62,549 bases of DNA, taken from the NCBI GenBank assembly GCA_903827245.1, contig CAIKHO010000088.1:1-62549 (forward strand). Direction: 5' to 3'. Both the position numbers and the translations under genes were made by a program. The notes beneath the pieces are model-generated. The model did not search any database. It was not told where the DNA came from and was given only the letters and a program-made list of their open reading frames with translations. The DNA is from an uncultured Opitutia bacterium (GTDB taxonomy: Bacteria > Verrucomicrobiota > Verrucomicrobiia > Opitutales > Opitutaceae). Below, piece by piece: positions 33,543 to 40,960 of the stretch. Every line of letters begins with the position of its first letter. Position 1 is the stretch's first letter.

Positions 33543-34895
33543 ATGAGCAAAAATTGGCAGATTCCCCGTCGGACCTTCCTTCGCGGCATGGGCACCGTCA
33601 TCGCCCTCCCTGTTTTGGATGCCATGTTGCCTTCGGCGCGGGCGCTCGCCGCCACGCTGGGTGCCGGTCCCGCGGATTTTCCCAAGCGCATGGCCTTTGT
33701 TTATCTGCCGAACGGCATGAACATGGCGAAATGGGCGCCCGAGGGGGTCGGCGCTGACTACAAGTTGTCGCCGACGCTCGAACCGCTGGCCGCGCACAAG
33801 TCCGATTTCAATGTCATCAGCGGCATCGTGCACCAGAAGGCCAAGGCCAACGGCGACGGTGGCGGCGGGCATGCCCGGGCCTCGGCGACCTACCTCACGG
33901 GCTGCCAGGCGAAGAAATCGGCGTCGGACATCCACATCGGCATTTCGGTGGACCAGGTGGCGGCGAACGCCATCGGGGACCAGACGCGCTTTCCCTCGCT
34001 GGAACTGAGCTGCGACCGCGGCCAGGAGGCCGGCTCGTGCGACTCCGGCTACAGCTGCGCCTACCAGTTCAACATTTCGTGGCGCTCGGAGACGCAGCCG
34101 ATGAATCCCGAGATCGAGCCGAAGGCGGCGTTCGACCGGCTGTTCAGCAGTGGTTCCGCGGGCGAATCCCGCGAGTCCCGCCTGCGCCGCGAGCAGCAGA
34201 ACAAGAGTGTGCTCGACTTCGTGCTCGACCAGACCCGCGGCCTGCAGCGCGATCTCGGCACCAACGACCGGCACAAGCTCGACGAATACCTCACCGCCAT
34301 CCGTGAGGTCGAGAAACGCATCGAGCAGAACGGCAAGATGCCGCCGTCCGTGCCCGAGGGCGCGATGGGCGACATGGAGGGCGAGTACACGTTCGAGCGC
34401 CATGTCCGGCTCATGTTCGACATGATGACGCTGTCCTTCCAGACGGACAGCACACGGGTGGCCAGCTTCCTCGTCTCGCACGATGGCGGCAACCGCCCGT
34501 ATCCCTTTGCCGGCGTCCCGTCGGGCCACCATTCGATGTCCCACCACGGCAACAATCCGGAGAAACTCGCCTCGCTCGCGAAGATCGACCGGTGGCACGT
34601 CACGCAGTTCGCCTATTTCCTCGAGAAGCTGAAGTCGGTGAAGGAAGGCAGCGGCACGCTGCTCGACAACTGCATGATCACCTATGGCTCCGGCCTCAGC
34701 GATCCCAACCAGCACTTGAACGACAACCTGCCCACCATCGTGGCGGGTCGCGGCGGCGGCACCATCACGCCGGGGCGCCACCTCAAGCTCACGCCGACGC
34801 CGATGACGAATCTCTATACGTCGCTGCTCAACCGCGCCGGCGTTCACGCCGAGCGTTTCGGCGACAGCACGGGCCGGCTCGAGGCCATCGCCTGA
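33543..34895 (+). CDS. DUF1552 domain-containing protein, copy 2
   Basis: A 450-residue tandem paralogue of the gene at 31839, with the same Tat-like start (PRRTFLRGMGTVIALPVLDA) and the same DUF1552 blocks. Similarity is mosaic: the first 80 bp and a stretch of about 200 bp around codons 125-190 (CQAKKSASDIHIGISVDQVA onward) are almost base-identical, whereas the segment between them (residues 30-120) and the C-terminal 60 residues have diverged. This suggests a tandem duplication with later gene conversion. I used the ATG at 33543 because it matches copy 1; the longer frame to 33255 runs through the BIME and the esterase remnant. Confidence 0.9.
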   Translation: MSKNWQIPRRTFLRGMGTVIALPVLDAMLPSARALAATLGAGPADFPKRMAFVYLPNGMNMAKWAPEGVGADYKLSPTLEPLAAHKSDFNVISGIVHQKAKANGDGGGGHARASATYLTGCQAKKSASDIHIGISVDQVAANAIGDQTRFPSLELSCDRGQEAGSCDSGYSCAYQFNISWRSETQPMNPEIEPKAAFDRLFSSGSAGESRESRLRREQQNKSVLDFVLDQTRGLQRDLGTNDRHKLDEYLTAIREVEKRIEQNGKMPPSVPEGAMGDMEGEYTFERHVRLMFDMMTLSFQTDSTRVASFLVSHDGGNRPYPFAGVPSGHHSMSHHGNNPEKLASLAKIDRWHVTQFAYFLEKLKSVKEGSGTLLDNCMITYGSGLSDPNQHLNDNLPTIVAGRGGGTITPGRHLKLTPTPMTNLYTSLLNRAGVHAERFGDSTGRLEAIA

Positions 34896-34920
34896 GAAAG
34901 CGTCAAATCCCCGATTCACC

Positions 34921-34947
34921 AGGCCCGCAGCCATGCGGGCCTTTTTG
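34921..34947 (+). terminator. Rho-independent terminator after DUF1552 copy 2
   Basis: The stem AGGCCCGCA / TGCGGGCCT with loop GCCA is followed by TTTTTG. It differs from the terminator at 33217 by little more than one loop base and is part of the duplicated unit. Confidence 0.92.
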
Positions 34948-34977
34948 TTGGGAGGGAATTGATCCCGGTAGGGCGGC

Positions 34978-35111
34978 GACTCCGCTCGCCGCCGGGAATG
35001 TCTTTCGAGCCAAGCCGGAGTCAAATGCCATGGGCTGGAGCCGGTTCTTGTGCCCGGCGCGGAGCGTCCTGTCCGCCGTAGGCTCGGCGAAGGAGGAAGT
35101 CCGCGCCCTAC
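34978..35111. repeat. BIME of GTAG-foot REP, family G, with an extra internal segment
   Basis: The left half is identical to that at 33264 (GTAGGGCGGCGACTCCGCTC and on). The right half ends CCGCGCCCTAC, but about 30 bp containing TCCGCCGTAGGCTCGGCGAA separates the arms of its hairpin. It lies between the DUF1552 copy 2 terminator and the convergent esterase. Confidence 0.85.
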
Positions 35112-35116
35112 CGCGA

Positions 35117-36157
35117 TTACTTATTCTGGGCGGGCTTCACATACCCCGGCACCTCATCGCGCCAGAGCCAGCGGAGCGAATCGGGCAGGATGGCGCCGCC
35201 GAATTTGCTGCTGTGGATGCCGTGGCCGAGCACGTACTGGACGTCGTAGCCCTTGTCGACCAGCGCCTCCAGTACGAGACGGTTCTGCAGGTACCAGTCG
35301 CGCTGCGGGCTGTCGGGGTTGCGGTTGTCGTGGGTGCCGTCCTGCATGTGCACGCGAAGGGGTTTGGCTGGGGCATCGCGGATGATCTGCGGGTAAGCGT
35401 CCCCGCCGCGAATAGCGGTGAAGCTGCCGACGTCGCTCAGGACCTTGCTGAACCAGTCGGGGTGGTTGAACGCGACCGTGAAGGCGCAGATGGCACCGGA
35501 GCTGATGCCGCCGATGGCCCGGCCGGCCGGGTCCTTACGGATGTTATATTTCTGCTCGATAGGCGGGAGGATTTCCTTCGCGAGGAACTGCGAATAGTTG
35601 TCGGCGACCGAATCATACTCGACACTGCGGTTGTTGAAGTCGGGCTTGCCGTTGGCGTCGATCACCGTGCTGCCGGGATTGATGAACACCGTGATGATCA
35701 CCGGCAGTTCCTTCCGGTTGATCAGGTTGTCCAGCACCGTGGGCATGCAGTACTCCTGCGTGCGGCGGGCGCGCTGGTCGACGTCGTTTCGCTCCCGGAC
35801 CGCGTACTGGCGCGGCCCGTCCTGGATCACCATCAGGCAGGCCGGCACCTTCGGGTCGTACTGGGCGGGGACGTAGATCCAGACATCGCGGGTGGTCTTG
35901 GGAAAGACCTCGCTCTTGTCCCAGATGTATTTTTCCCAGGTTCCCTGCGGCACGCCCGGGTGCACGAGGGAATCGGGGCCGAGCTCATAATTGTCCGCCC
36001 CGGGCGGAACCGGCGGCCGCGCCGGCCGGGGCCGGGGCGCCGCGGCGGCGGCATCGAGCGCGGGCGCAGCGGCTGCAGCAGGCGCGACGGTATCGGCGGC
36101 GAAAGCCACCACGGTGGAGGCGAGGATGGCGAGCAGGGGGCGAAACAGGCTTTTCAT
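35117..36157 (-). CDS. Secreted esterase, enterochelin esterase/Esterase D-like family
   Basis: A 346-residue protein with signal peptide MKSLFRPLLAILASTVVAFA, an Ala/Pro-rich linker (residues 25-50) and an esterase PF00756-type domain: TRDVWIYVPAQYDPKVPACL, MVIQDGPRQY, nucleophile elbow GGISSGAIC with Ser near 220, FSKVLSDVGSFTAIRGG and a late GHGIHSSKFG with the catalytic-type His. I took the ATG at 36157 because it opens the signal peptide; the reading frame stays open far upstream but is antisense to the pectinase gene. It faces the DUF1552 pair tail to tail. A truncated second copy remains at 33383-33472. It probably deacylates plant polysaccharide. Confidence 0.88.
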   Translation of the reverse strand: MKSLFRPLLAILASTVVAFAADTVAPAAAAAPALDAAAAAPRPRPARPPVPPGADNYELGPDSLVHPGVPQGTWEKYIWDKSEVFPKTTRDVWIYVPAQYDPKVPACLMVIQDGPRQYAVRERNDVDQRARRTQEYCMPTVLDNLINRKELPVIITVFINPGSTVIDANGKPDFNNRSVEYDSVADNYSQFLAKEILPPIEQKYNIRKDPAGRAIGGISSGAICAFTVAFNHPDWFSKVLSDVGSFTAIRGGDAYPQIIRDAPAKPLRVHMQDGTHDNRNPDSPQRDWYLQNRLVLEALVDKGYDVQYVLGHGIHSSKFGGAILPDSLRWLWRDEVPGYVKPAQNK

Positions 36158-36250
36158 GGGGCGGGGTGGTTGAAGGGGAACGGGCACGATCAGGCTGACG
36201 CACCCACCGGGCGGACGTTGCGGGGGACTTGTTAAAATGGCCTTTCTCCC

Positions 36251-36273
36251 CGCCTTTGCGTCTCGGCGCGAAA
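36251..36273. repeat. Single half of the family K repeat (CTTTGCGTCTC..GCGCGAAA)
   Basis: CGCCTTTGCGTCTCGGCGCG plus AAA matches the right ends of the longer palindromes at 43828-44025 and 53517-53689. No left half is present here. The rest of the gap 36158-36436 shows nothing else. Confidence 0.6.
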
Positions 36274-36436
36274 TTGTCCGACGACCGAATCGCCGGCTTG
36301 CCCTGCGCTGCGCCGGCCGATTGGCTCGCCGCGGCTGTGACCGAGGCCGGGATTTTCCCGCCGAGGTTGCATCGCGAGGCGATCCAGTTCCAGCCCGGGC
36401 GCTCTCGAACCTACCCCTCATTGCTGGATTATTTTC

Positions 36437-37846
36437 ATGGAAAACCTTCAAGGAAAGGGCGGCGTTTTTTGTGTCTCCACGTATGGCGCGAAGCCGGGGG
36501 CGGCCGCGCCCTGCACGGCCGCCATCCAGCAGGCGATCGACGCTGCGGCCGCGGCGGGCGGGGGCGTGGTCAACTTTGCGCCCGGCACCTACCGGACCGG
36601 CGCCGTGTTCGTGAAGTCGCACGTCGAGTTGCGTGTGGACCGTGGCGTGGAACTCGTCGGCGTGCAGGACGAGGCGGCCTACCCGGAAATCTGGTCCCGC
36701 GTGGCCGGGATCGAGATGCGCTGGCCGAGCGCGTTGATCAACATTTACGAGCAGCACGACGTGAAGGTCACCGGCGAGGGCGTGATCAACGGGCAGGGCG
36801 ATCACTGGTGGAACAAGTACTGGGGCCCGGACGAGCGCGGCGGCATGCTGAAGGAGTACGACGCGAAGGGCCTGCGCTGGGCCGTGGATTACGACTGCCA
36901 GCGTCCGCGGGTCATCCTCGTCTACAAGTCCGCGGACATCCTCCTGGAAAAACTCACCCTGAAGCGCTCGCCGTTCTGGACGGTGCATGTGTGTTTTTCG
37001 ACGAGGGTCACGGTCGACGGGATCATCATTCGCGAAAACCTCGGGCCGAGCTCGGACGGGATCGACATCGACTCCTCGTCCGAGGTGATGGTCCGGAACT
37101 GTGATGTCGACTGCAACGACGACGCGATCTGCCTCAAGTCCGGGCGCGACGCGGACGGCCTGCGGGTGAACCGACCGACGGAAAACGTGGTGATCCGCGA
37201 CTGCATCGTGCACGCGGGCCACGGCCTGTTCACGATCGGCAGCGAGACGGCGGGTGGTGTGCGCAACATCGAGGTGTTCAACCTGAAGGCGCGCGGCACC
37301 TGGATCGGCTTCAGCTTCAAGTCCGCCCGCACGCGTGGCGGGGTGGTGGAGAACATCTCGATCCACGACATCGACATGGTCGACGTGCCCCGGCCGTTCC
37401 GCTTCACGCTGAACTGGATGCCGACCTACAGTTACCCGCAGTTGCCGCCCGGCTGGAAAGGGAAACTACCGGTGCACTGGCAGGCGCTCACGGCGCCGGT
37501 CATCCCGCCGGAGCGTGGAATTCCGGAGTTCCGCAACATCACCTTCGCAAACATTTCCGTGAAGATGAATCCGCGCCCGCCGGATGCCGCGGCGCCGTCG
37601 TCGTCGGTCATGATGCACACGCCCGACCCGCTGGCCTCGAAGGCCTTCGACATCGAGGCCGACCCGCAGAAGCCGATGCACGGCCTCCACTGGAAAAACA
37701 TCCGCATCGAGGCCGCCAGTGCCGGCCAGATCGCCCACGCCCGGGACTGGACGATGGAGAACGTCACCGTGCAAACGCCCGACGGCGCGCCAGTGGCCCA
37801 GGAAAACTGCATGAACGTGCCGCAGCCAAAGCTGACGCTAGGCTAG
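36437..37846 (+). CDS. Glycoside hydrolase family 28 (polygalacturonase-type) protein
   Basis: A 469-residue right-handed beta-helix protein. It begins FCVSTYGAKPGAAAPCTAAI and AAAAGGGVVNFAPGTYRTGA, the usual first coils. Active-site motifs are SSDGIDIDSSSEVMVRNCDV (NxD-type Asp), CNDDAICLKSGRDADG (paired Asp) and AGHGLFTIGSETAGGVRNIE (the G-H-G His). The RIK substrate motif is replaced by TWIGFSFKSAR. No signal peptide is visible from this start, so it may act in the cytoplasm on imported oligogalacturonides, or the true start may have been missed. It cleaves galacturonan-type linkages, fitting the rhamnosidase genes nearby. Confidence 0.88.
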   Translation: MENLQGKGGVFCVSTYGAKPGAAAPCTAAIQQAIDAAAAAGGGVVNFAPGTYRTGAVFVKSHVELRVDRGVELVGVQDEAAYPEIWSRVAGIEMRWPSALINIYEQHDVKVTGEGVINGQGDHWWNKYWGPDERGGMLKEYDAKGLRWAVDYDCQRPRVILVYKSADILLEKLTLKRSPFWTVHVCFSTRVTVDGIIIRENLGPSSDGIDIDSSSEVMVRNCDVDCNDDAICLKSGRDADGLRVNRPTENVVIRDCIVHAGHGLFTIGSETAGGVRNIEVFNLKARGTWIGFSFKSARTRGGVVENISIHDIDMVDVPRPFRFTLNWMPTYSYPQLPPGWKGKLPVHWQALTAPVIPPERGIPEFRNITFANISVKMNPRPPDAAAPSSSVMMHTPDPLASKAFDIEADPQKPMHGLHWKNIRIEAASAGQIAHARDWTMENVTVQTPDGAPVAQENCMNVPQPKLTLG

Positions 37847-37855
37847 CCGGCCACG

Positions 37856-37923
37856 GTAGGGGCGTTCCTCGCGGACGCCCGGTTTGCGATCATCGAGCCG
37901 GGCGTCCGCAAAGAACGCCCCTA
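37856..37923. repeat. BIME of GTAG-foot REP, family B
   Basis: It starts GTAGGGGCGTTCCTCGCGGA and ends GTCCGCAAAGAACGCCCCTA. The hairpin arms are GGGCGT..CC and GG..ACGCCC in each half. A nearly identical element is cut by the end of the window (62487-62549). It lies between the convergent pectinase and hypothetical genes. Confidence 0.92.
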
Positions 37924-37936
37924 AGTTTAGCGACCG

Positions 37937-38839
37937 CTATTTCCCGTCGCCGACGACCTTTGGGATGCCAACGTCGACCTTGCCCTTGGGGACGTCGGGC
38001 CTCTCGAACTTCAGGCCGTCGAGGGCGTGGCCGAAGTAGTCGGCGGCGGCCTTGCCCATGGCGGGCAGCGAGCCGGTGAAGCTGTTGCCCGCGGAGCGGA
38101 TGCTGAAGCGCGTCGACCAGAGCAGCTGCGGCTTGCCGCCCTTCTTCATCGTGTGGAAGTCGTAGGCCATCAGGATGACGAAATAGCGCTCCTCGCTGAG
38201 GAGCAGCCGCAGCGCGATCTCGTCGGTGGTCATGCCGCTGGAGGAGGCCGTCGCCTGGTTTTGCTCCTTGTTCAGGTCGCGGCGGAAGCCAAGGAGTTGG
38301 GCATTGGTCGCGACGGAATTCTGCTGGGCGCCCGACTCGAGGTCGGAGATCGCGAGCTGCTGGTTCAATGCGCTCTGGTCCGGCGGGAGGTTGGCGAGGA
38401 TGTTGTCCGAGGGCGCGGCGGCGGCGGCCACCGCGGCGTTGTACTTGCTGATCTCGGCGTTCTTGTTCTCGAGGTTGAACTGCTGGTTGGGGTCCTCGTA
38501 CACCGTCGTCGTGCCCCAATGGACCACGAGCAGCAGATCGGCGTTTTTCTGGTCCTTGGTGGGAAAATAATTCTGCTTCACCAGGTTCTGCGCCAGGATC
38601 TTCGCGATGTCGTTGAACTGCGCGTGCTCGAGGTTGGGATCGCGGGTCGTGCCGCCGAAAAACTTGCCCTGGAAGAACAGGTAGGACTCCGGCTTCGGCG
38701 CGCCCGGGCCGAACTTTTGCCGGGCATAGTCCTCGGAGGAGGTGGAGGAGACAGCCACGGGATCGGTGGCCCGCAGCGGGCGAGGGACGGCGGCCAGCAG
38801 GGCGAGGAAAACGAGGCAGACCGGGGTGGTTTTGGCCAT
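37937..38839 (-). CDS. Secreted protein of unknown family, tandem paralogue 3 of 3
   Basis: A 300-residue protein with signal peptide MAKTTPVCLVFLALLAAVPR. It shares with the genes at 39058 and 39991 an N-terminal block (PKPESYLFFQGKFFGGTTRD, PNLEHAQFNDIAKIL, DLLLVVHWGTTTVYEDPN), a variable middle that is predicted helical (ENKNAEISKYNAAVAAAAAP), and a C-terminal block (RYFVILMAYDFHTMKKGGKP, LLWSTRFSIRSAGNSF, DYFGHALDGLKFERPDV, ending VGDGK). I recognise no domain. The conserved strands look like a periplasmic alpha/beta fold. I start at the Met at 38839, which opens the signal peptide. It is the most diverged of the three in its middle. Confidence 0.8.
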   Translation of the reverse strand: MAKTTPVCLVFLALLAAVPRPLRATDPVAVSSTSSEDYARQKFGPGAPKPESYLFFQGKFFGGTTRDPNLEHAQFNDIAKILAQNLVKQNYFPTKDQKNADLLLVVHWGTTTVYEDPNQQFNLENKNAEISKYNAAVAAAAAPSDNILANLPPDQSALNQQLAISDLESGAQQNSVATNAQLLGFRRDLNKEQNQATASSSGMTTDEIALRLLLSEERYFVILMAYDFHTMKKGGKPQLLWSTRFSIRSAGNSFTGSLPAMGKAAADYFGHALDGLKFERPDVPKGKVDVGIPKVVGDGK

Positions 38840-39010
38840 GTCAGCAGGGAAGGCGAATTTTAGGTGCCCGGCCATGCCATTTTTACGGGTGAGGCGTGGC
38901 ACAGCAGCCACCCGGAATCCGCCGCCCGGAGGTCGGCGGCCACCTATGTCTAATCGCGCGAATTGGCCAGTAGGCTAAAATGCAAAACCTGGCTTGGCGC
39001 TCCCCCTCGA

Positions 39011-39038
39011 TCCATCGCGGCGTAAAGCCGCTCCTACA
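39011..39038. repeat. Single GTAG-foot REP, family A, minus orientation
   Basis: On the minus strand it reads GTAGGAGCGGCTTTACGCCG plus CGATGG: GTAG foot, GA, then GCGGC-TTTAC-GCCGC. No partner REP is present. It lies 20 bp beyond the stop of the gene at 39058. Confidence 0.85.
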
Positions 39039-39057
39039 GTCGATCTTTGCGCGCGGC

Positions 39058-39939
39058 CTATTTGCCGTTGCCAACCACCGTGGGCACGCCGATGTCGACC
39101 TTGCCCTCGCGCGCGCCGGGGTTTTCGAGCTTCAGCCCGTCGAGGGCGTGGCCGAAATAGTTGGCAGCGACCTTGCTCATGGCTGGCAGGGCGGACGTGA
39201 AGGTAATGCCCGCCGCCCGGATACTGAAGCGGGTCGACCACAGCAGCTTCGGGGTGGAGCCTTTTTTCATGCTGTGAAAATCGTAGGCCATGAGGATGAC
39301 GAAGTAGCGCTCCTCGGCGAGGGCCGTGAGCAGGTCGCCGACCTCGCTCGAAACGCCGCTGGAGGACGCGGAAACCTTCTGCTGGTCCTTGGCCAGCTCC
39401 TGGCGGAATCCCAGCAGCTCGGCGTTAATGCCGATGTGATGTTGTACCTCCACCTGCTCGGTTTCGGCCATGGCCAAGGCCTGGTTCAGCGGGCCGGGAT
39501 CCGGATGCTTGCCGGCGGAAATCGCGGCATTGTACTTCGCCTGGAGTTCATTCAGCCGCTCCTGGTCGTCCTGCCGGTTGGGATTCTCGTAGACCGTGGT
39601 GGTGCCCCAATGCACCACGACCAGTAGGTTGGCGTCCTTCGGGTCCTTGGAGGGAAAGTAATTCTGGCGGACCATATTTTCGCCGAGGATCTGCACGATG
39701 CTGTTGAACTGGGCGTGCTCGAGATCCGGGTCGCGGGTTGTGCCGCCGTAAAACTTGCCCTGGAAGAAGAGGTAGCTCTCGGGCTTGGGAGCGCCGGGGA
39801 TGAACTTTTGCTCGGTGTATTCCGCCGAGGCCGTGGAGGACACCGCGACGGGATTCACGACGTCCCCCAGCAAACGGCCGGGGCCGCCGCTGAGCGCTGC
39901 AGTCAACGCGAGGCAGAGAGAGGCCTTCTTGGAAGTCAT
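39058..39939 (-). CDS. Secreted protein of unknown family, tandem paralogue 2 of 3
   Basis: A 293-residue protein with a signal peptide at the N-terminus (MTSKKASLCLALTAALSGGP). The shared blocks are PKPESYLFFQGKFYGGTTRD, NLLVVVHWGTTTVYENPN and RYFVILMAYDFHSMKKGSTP, followed by DYFGH-type as NYFGHALDGLKLENPGAREG. The middle region (RLNELQAKYNAAISAGKHPD; LAMAETEQVEVQHHIGINAE) is helical and differs from its paralogues. The three genes lie head to tail with gaps of 218 and 51 bp, so they may form one transcription unit starting at 40854. Function is unknown. Confidence 0.8.
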   Translation of the reverse strand: MTSKKASLCLALTAALSGGPGRLLGDVVNPVAVSSTASAEYTEQKFIPGAPKPESYLFFQGKFYGGTTRDPDLEHAQFNSIVQILGENMVRQNYFPSKDPKDANLLVVVHWGTTTVYENPNRQDDQERLNELQAKYNAAISAGKHPDPGPLNQALAMAETEQVEVQHHIGINAELLGFRQELAKDQQKVSASSSGVSSEVGDLLTALAEERYFVILMAYDFHSMKKGSTPKLLWSTRFSIRAAGITFTSALPAMSKVAANYFGHALDGLKLENPGAREGKVDIGVPTVVGNGK

Positions 39940-39990
39940 ATCGGCGGGGAGGGGTTGAGTACGGGGGAAAAAGGGATGGCGCCCGGCCGG

Positions 39991-40854
39991 TCACTTGCCG
40001 TCGCCCACGACCTGCGGCACACCGACATCCACCTTGCCCCTGGGGACGTCGGGTTTCTCGATCCTCAGTCCATCAATGGGATGCCCGAAATAATCCGCCG
40101 CGACCTTGCTCATGACCGGCAGGGAGGCGGTGAAGCTGTTGCCCGGCGAGCGGATGCTGAAACGCGTTGACCAGAGCAGCTTCGGCGGGGTGCCCTTTTT
40201 CATCGTGTGATAATCGTACGCCATGAGGATGATGAAGTAGCGCTCCTCGCTGAGGAGCAGCTTCAGGGCGATCTCGCCGTCGGACACGCCGCTGGAGGAG
40301 GAGGACAGTTTGTTGCTTTCCTGGGCGAGCTGCTGGCGGAAGCCCAGCAGCCGCGCGTTGAAGGCGATGGAATTTTCCTCCGTGCCCTGCTCGAGATCGG
40401 CGATGGCGAGCTCCTGGTTGAGCGCGGAGTGATCCATGGACGGCGGTGCGGCCTGCTCGGCGGCGATGGCGTCATTCTTGCGCTGGAGATCGTCCTGCTG
40501 GTTGGGATTTTCGTAAACGGTGGTGGTGCCCCAATGGACGACGATGAGGAGGTCGGCGTTTTTCGGATCCTTGGTCGGGAAATAATTCTGCCGGACCATA
40601 TTCCCGGCCAGGATCTTCACGATGTCGTTGAACTGCGCATGCTCGAGGTTCGGATCGCGGGTCGTACCACCGAAAAACTTGCCCTGGAAGAACAGGTAGG
40701 ACTCCGGCTTCGGCGCACCCGGGCCGAACTTCTGCTGGGCGTATTCCTCGGAGGCGGTCGAGGACACTGCGACGGGATCGACAGCCCGCAGCGGGCAGGC
40801 GAGGGCGGCCAGACCGGCAAACAGGGCGAGGAAGGTGAGGGCGGGTTTTGACAT
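39991..40854 (-). CDS. Secreted protein of unknown family, tandem paralogue 1 of 3
   Basis: A 287-residue protein with signal peptide MSKPALTFLALFAGLAALAC. The Cys at residue 20 is followed by PLRAVDPV, so it could be either a lipidation site or simply near the cleavage site. It carries the same two conserved blocks as its neighbours (PESYLFFQGKFFGGTTRDPN; LLIVVHWGTTTVYENPNQQD; YFIILMAYDYHTMKKGTPPK; VPRGKVDVGVPQVVGDGK). The middle part is short and helical (DDLQRKNDAIAAEQAAPPSM). It is the first gene of the array on the minus strand and is preceded by a 106 bp gap that holds a single REP. Function is unknown. Confidence 0.8.
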   Translation of the reverse strand: MSKPALTFLALFAGLAALACPLRAVDPVAVSSTASEEYAQQKFGPGAPKPESYLFFQGKFFGGTTRDPNLEHAQFNDIVKILAGNMVRQNYFPTKDPKNADLLIVVHWGTTTVYENPNQQDDLQRKNDAIAAEQAAPPSMDHSALNQELAIADLEQGTEENSIAFNARLLGFRQQLAQESNKLSSSSSGVSDGEIALKLLLSEERYFIILMAYDYHTMKKGTPPKLLWSTRFSIRSPGNSFTASLPVMSKVAADYFGHPIDGLRIEKPDVPRGKVDVGVPQVVGDGK

Positions 40855-40925
40855 GTCACTCCTGATGACGCCCCGGGCATGGCATATGCTGCATATTAAT
40901 AGGGGCTTCGGGTGAACGAAGCATG

Positions 40926-40951
40926 GAGGGCGTCCGCGAGGGACGCCCTAC
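40926..40951. repeat. Single GTAG-foot REP, family B-like, minus orientation
   Basis: On the minus strand it reads GTAGGGCGTCCCTCGCGGAC plus GCC: a GTAG foot and a hairpin with arms GGCGTCC / GGACGCC. It lies between the serine hydrolase stop and the start of the three-gene array. Confidence 0.85.
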
Positions 40952-40960
40952 CTTGGAGCC

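Noticed and set aside
35117-37366. A 749-codon open frame on the minus strand spanning esterase and pectinase
   Set aside because: Only the part up to 36157 has a signal peptide and esterase features; the rest is antisense to the GH28 gene, an effect of high GC.
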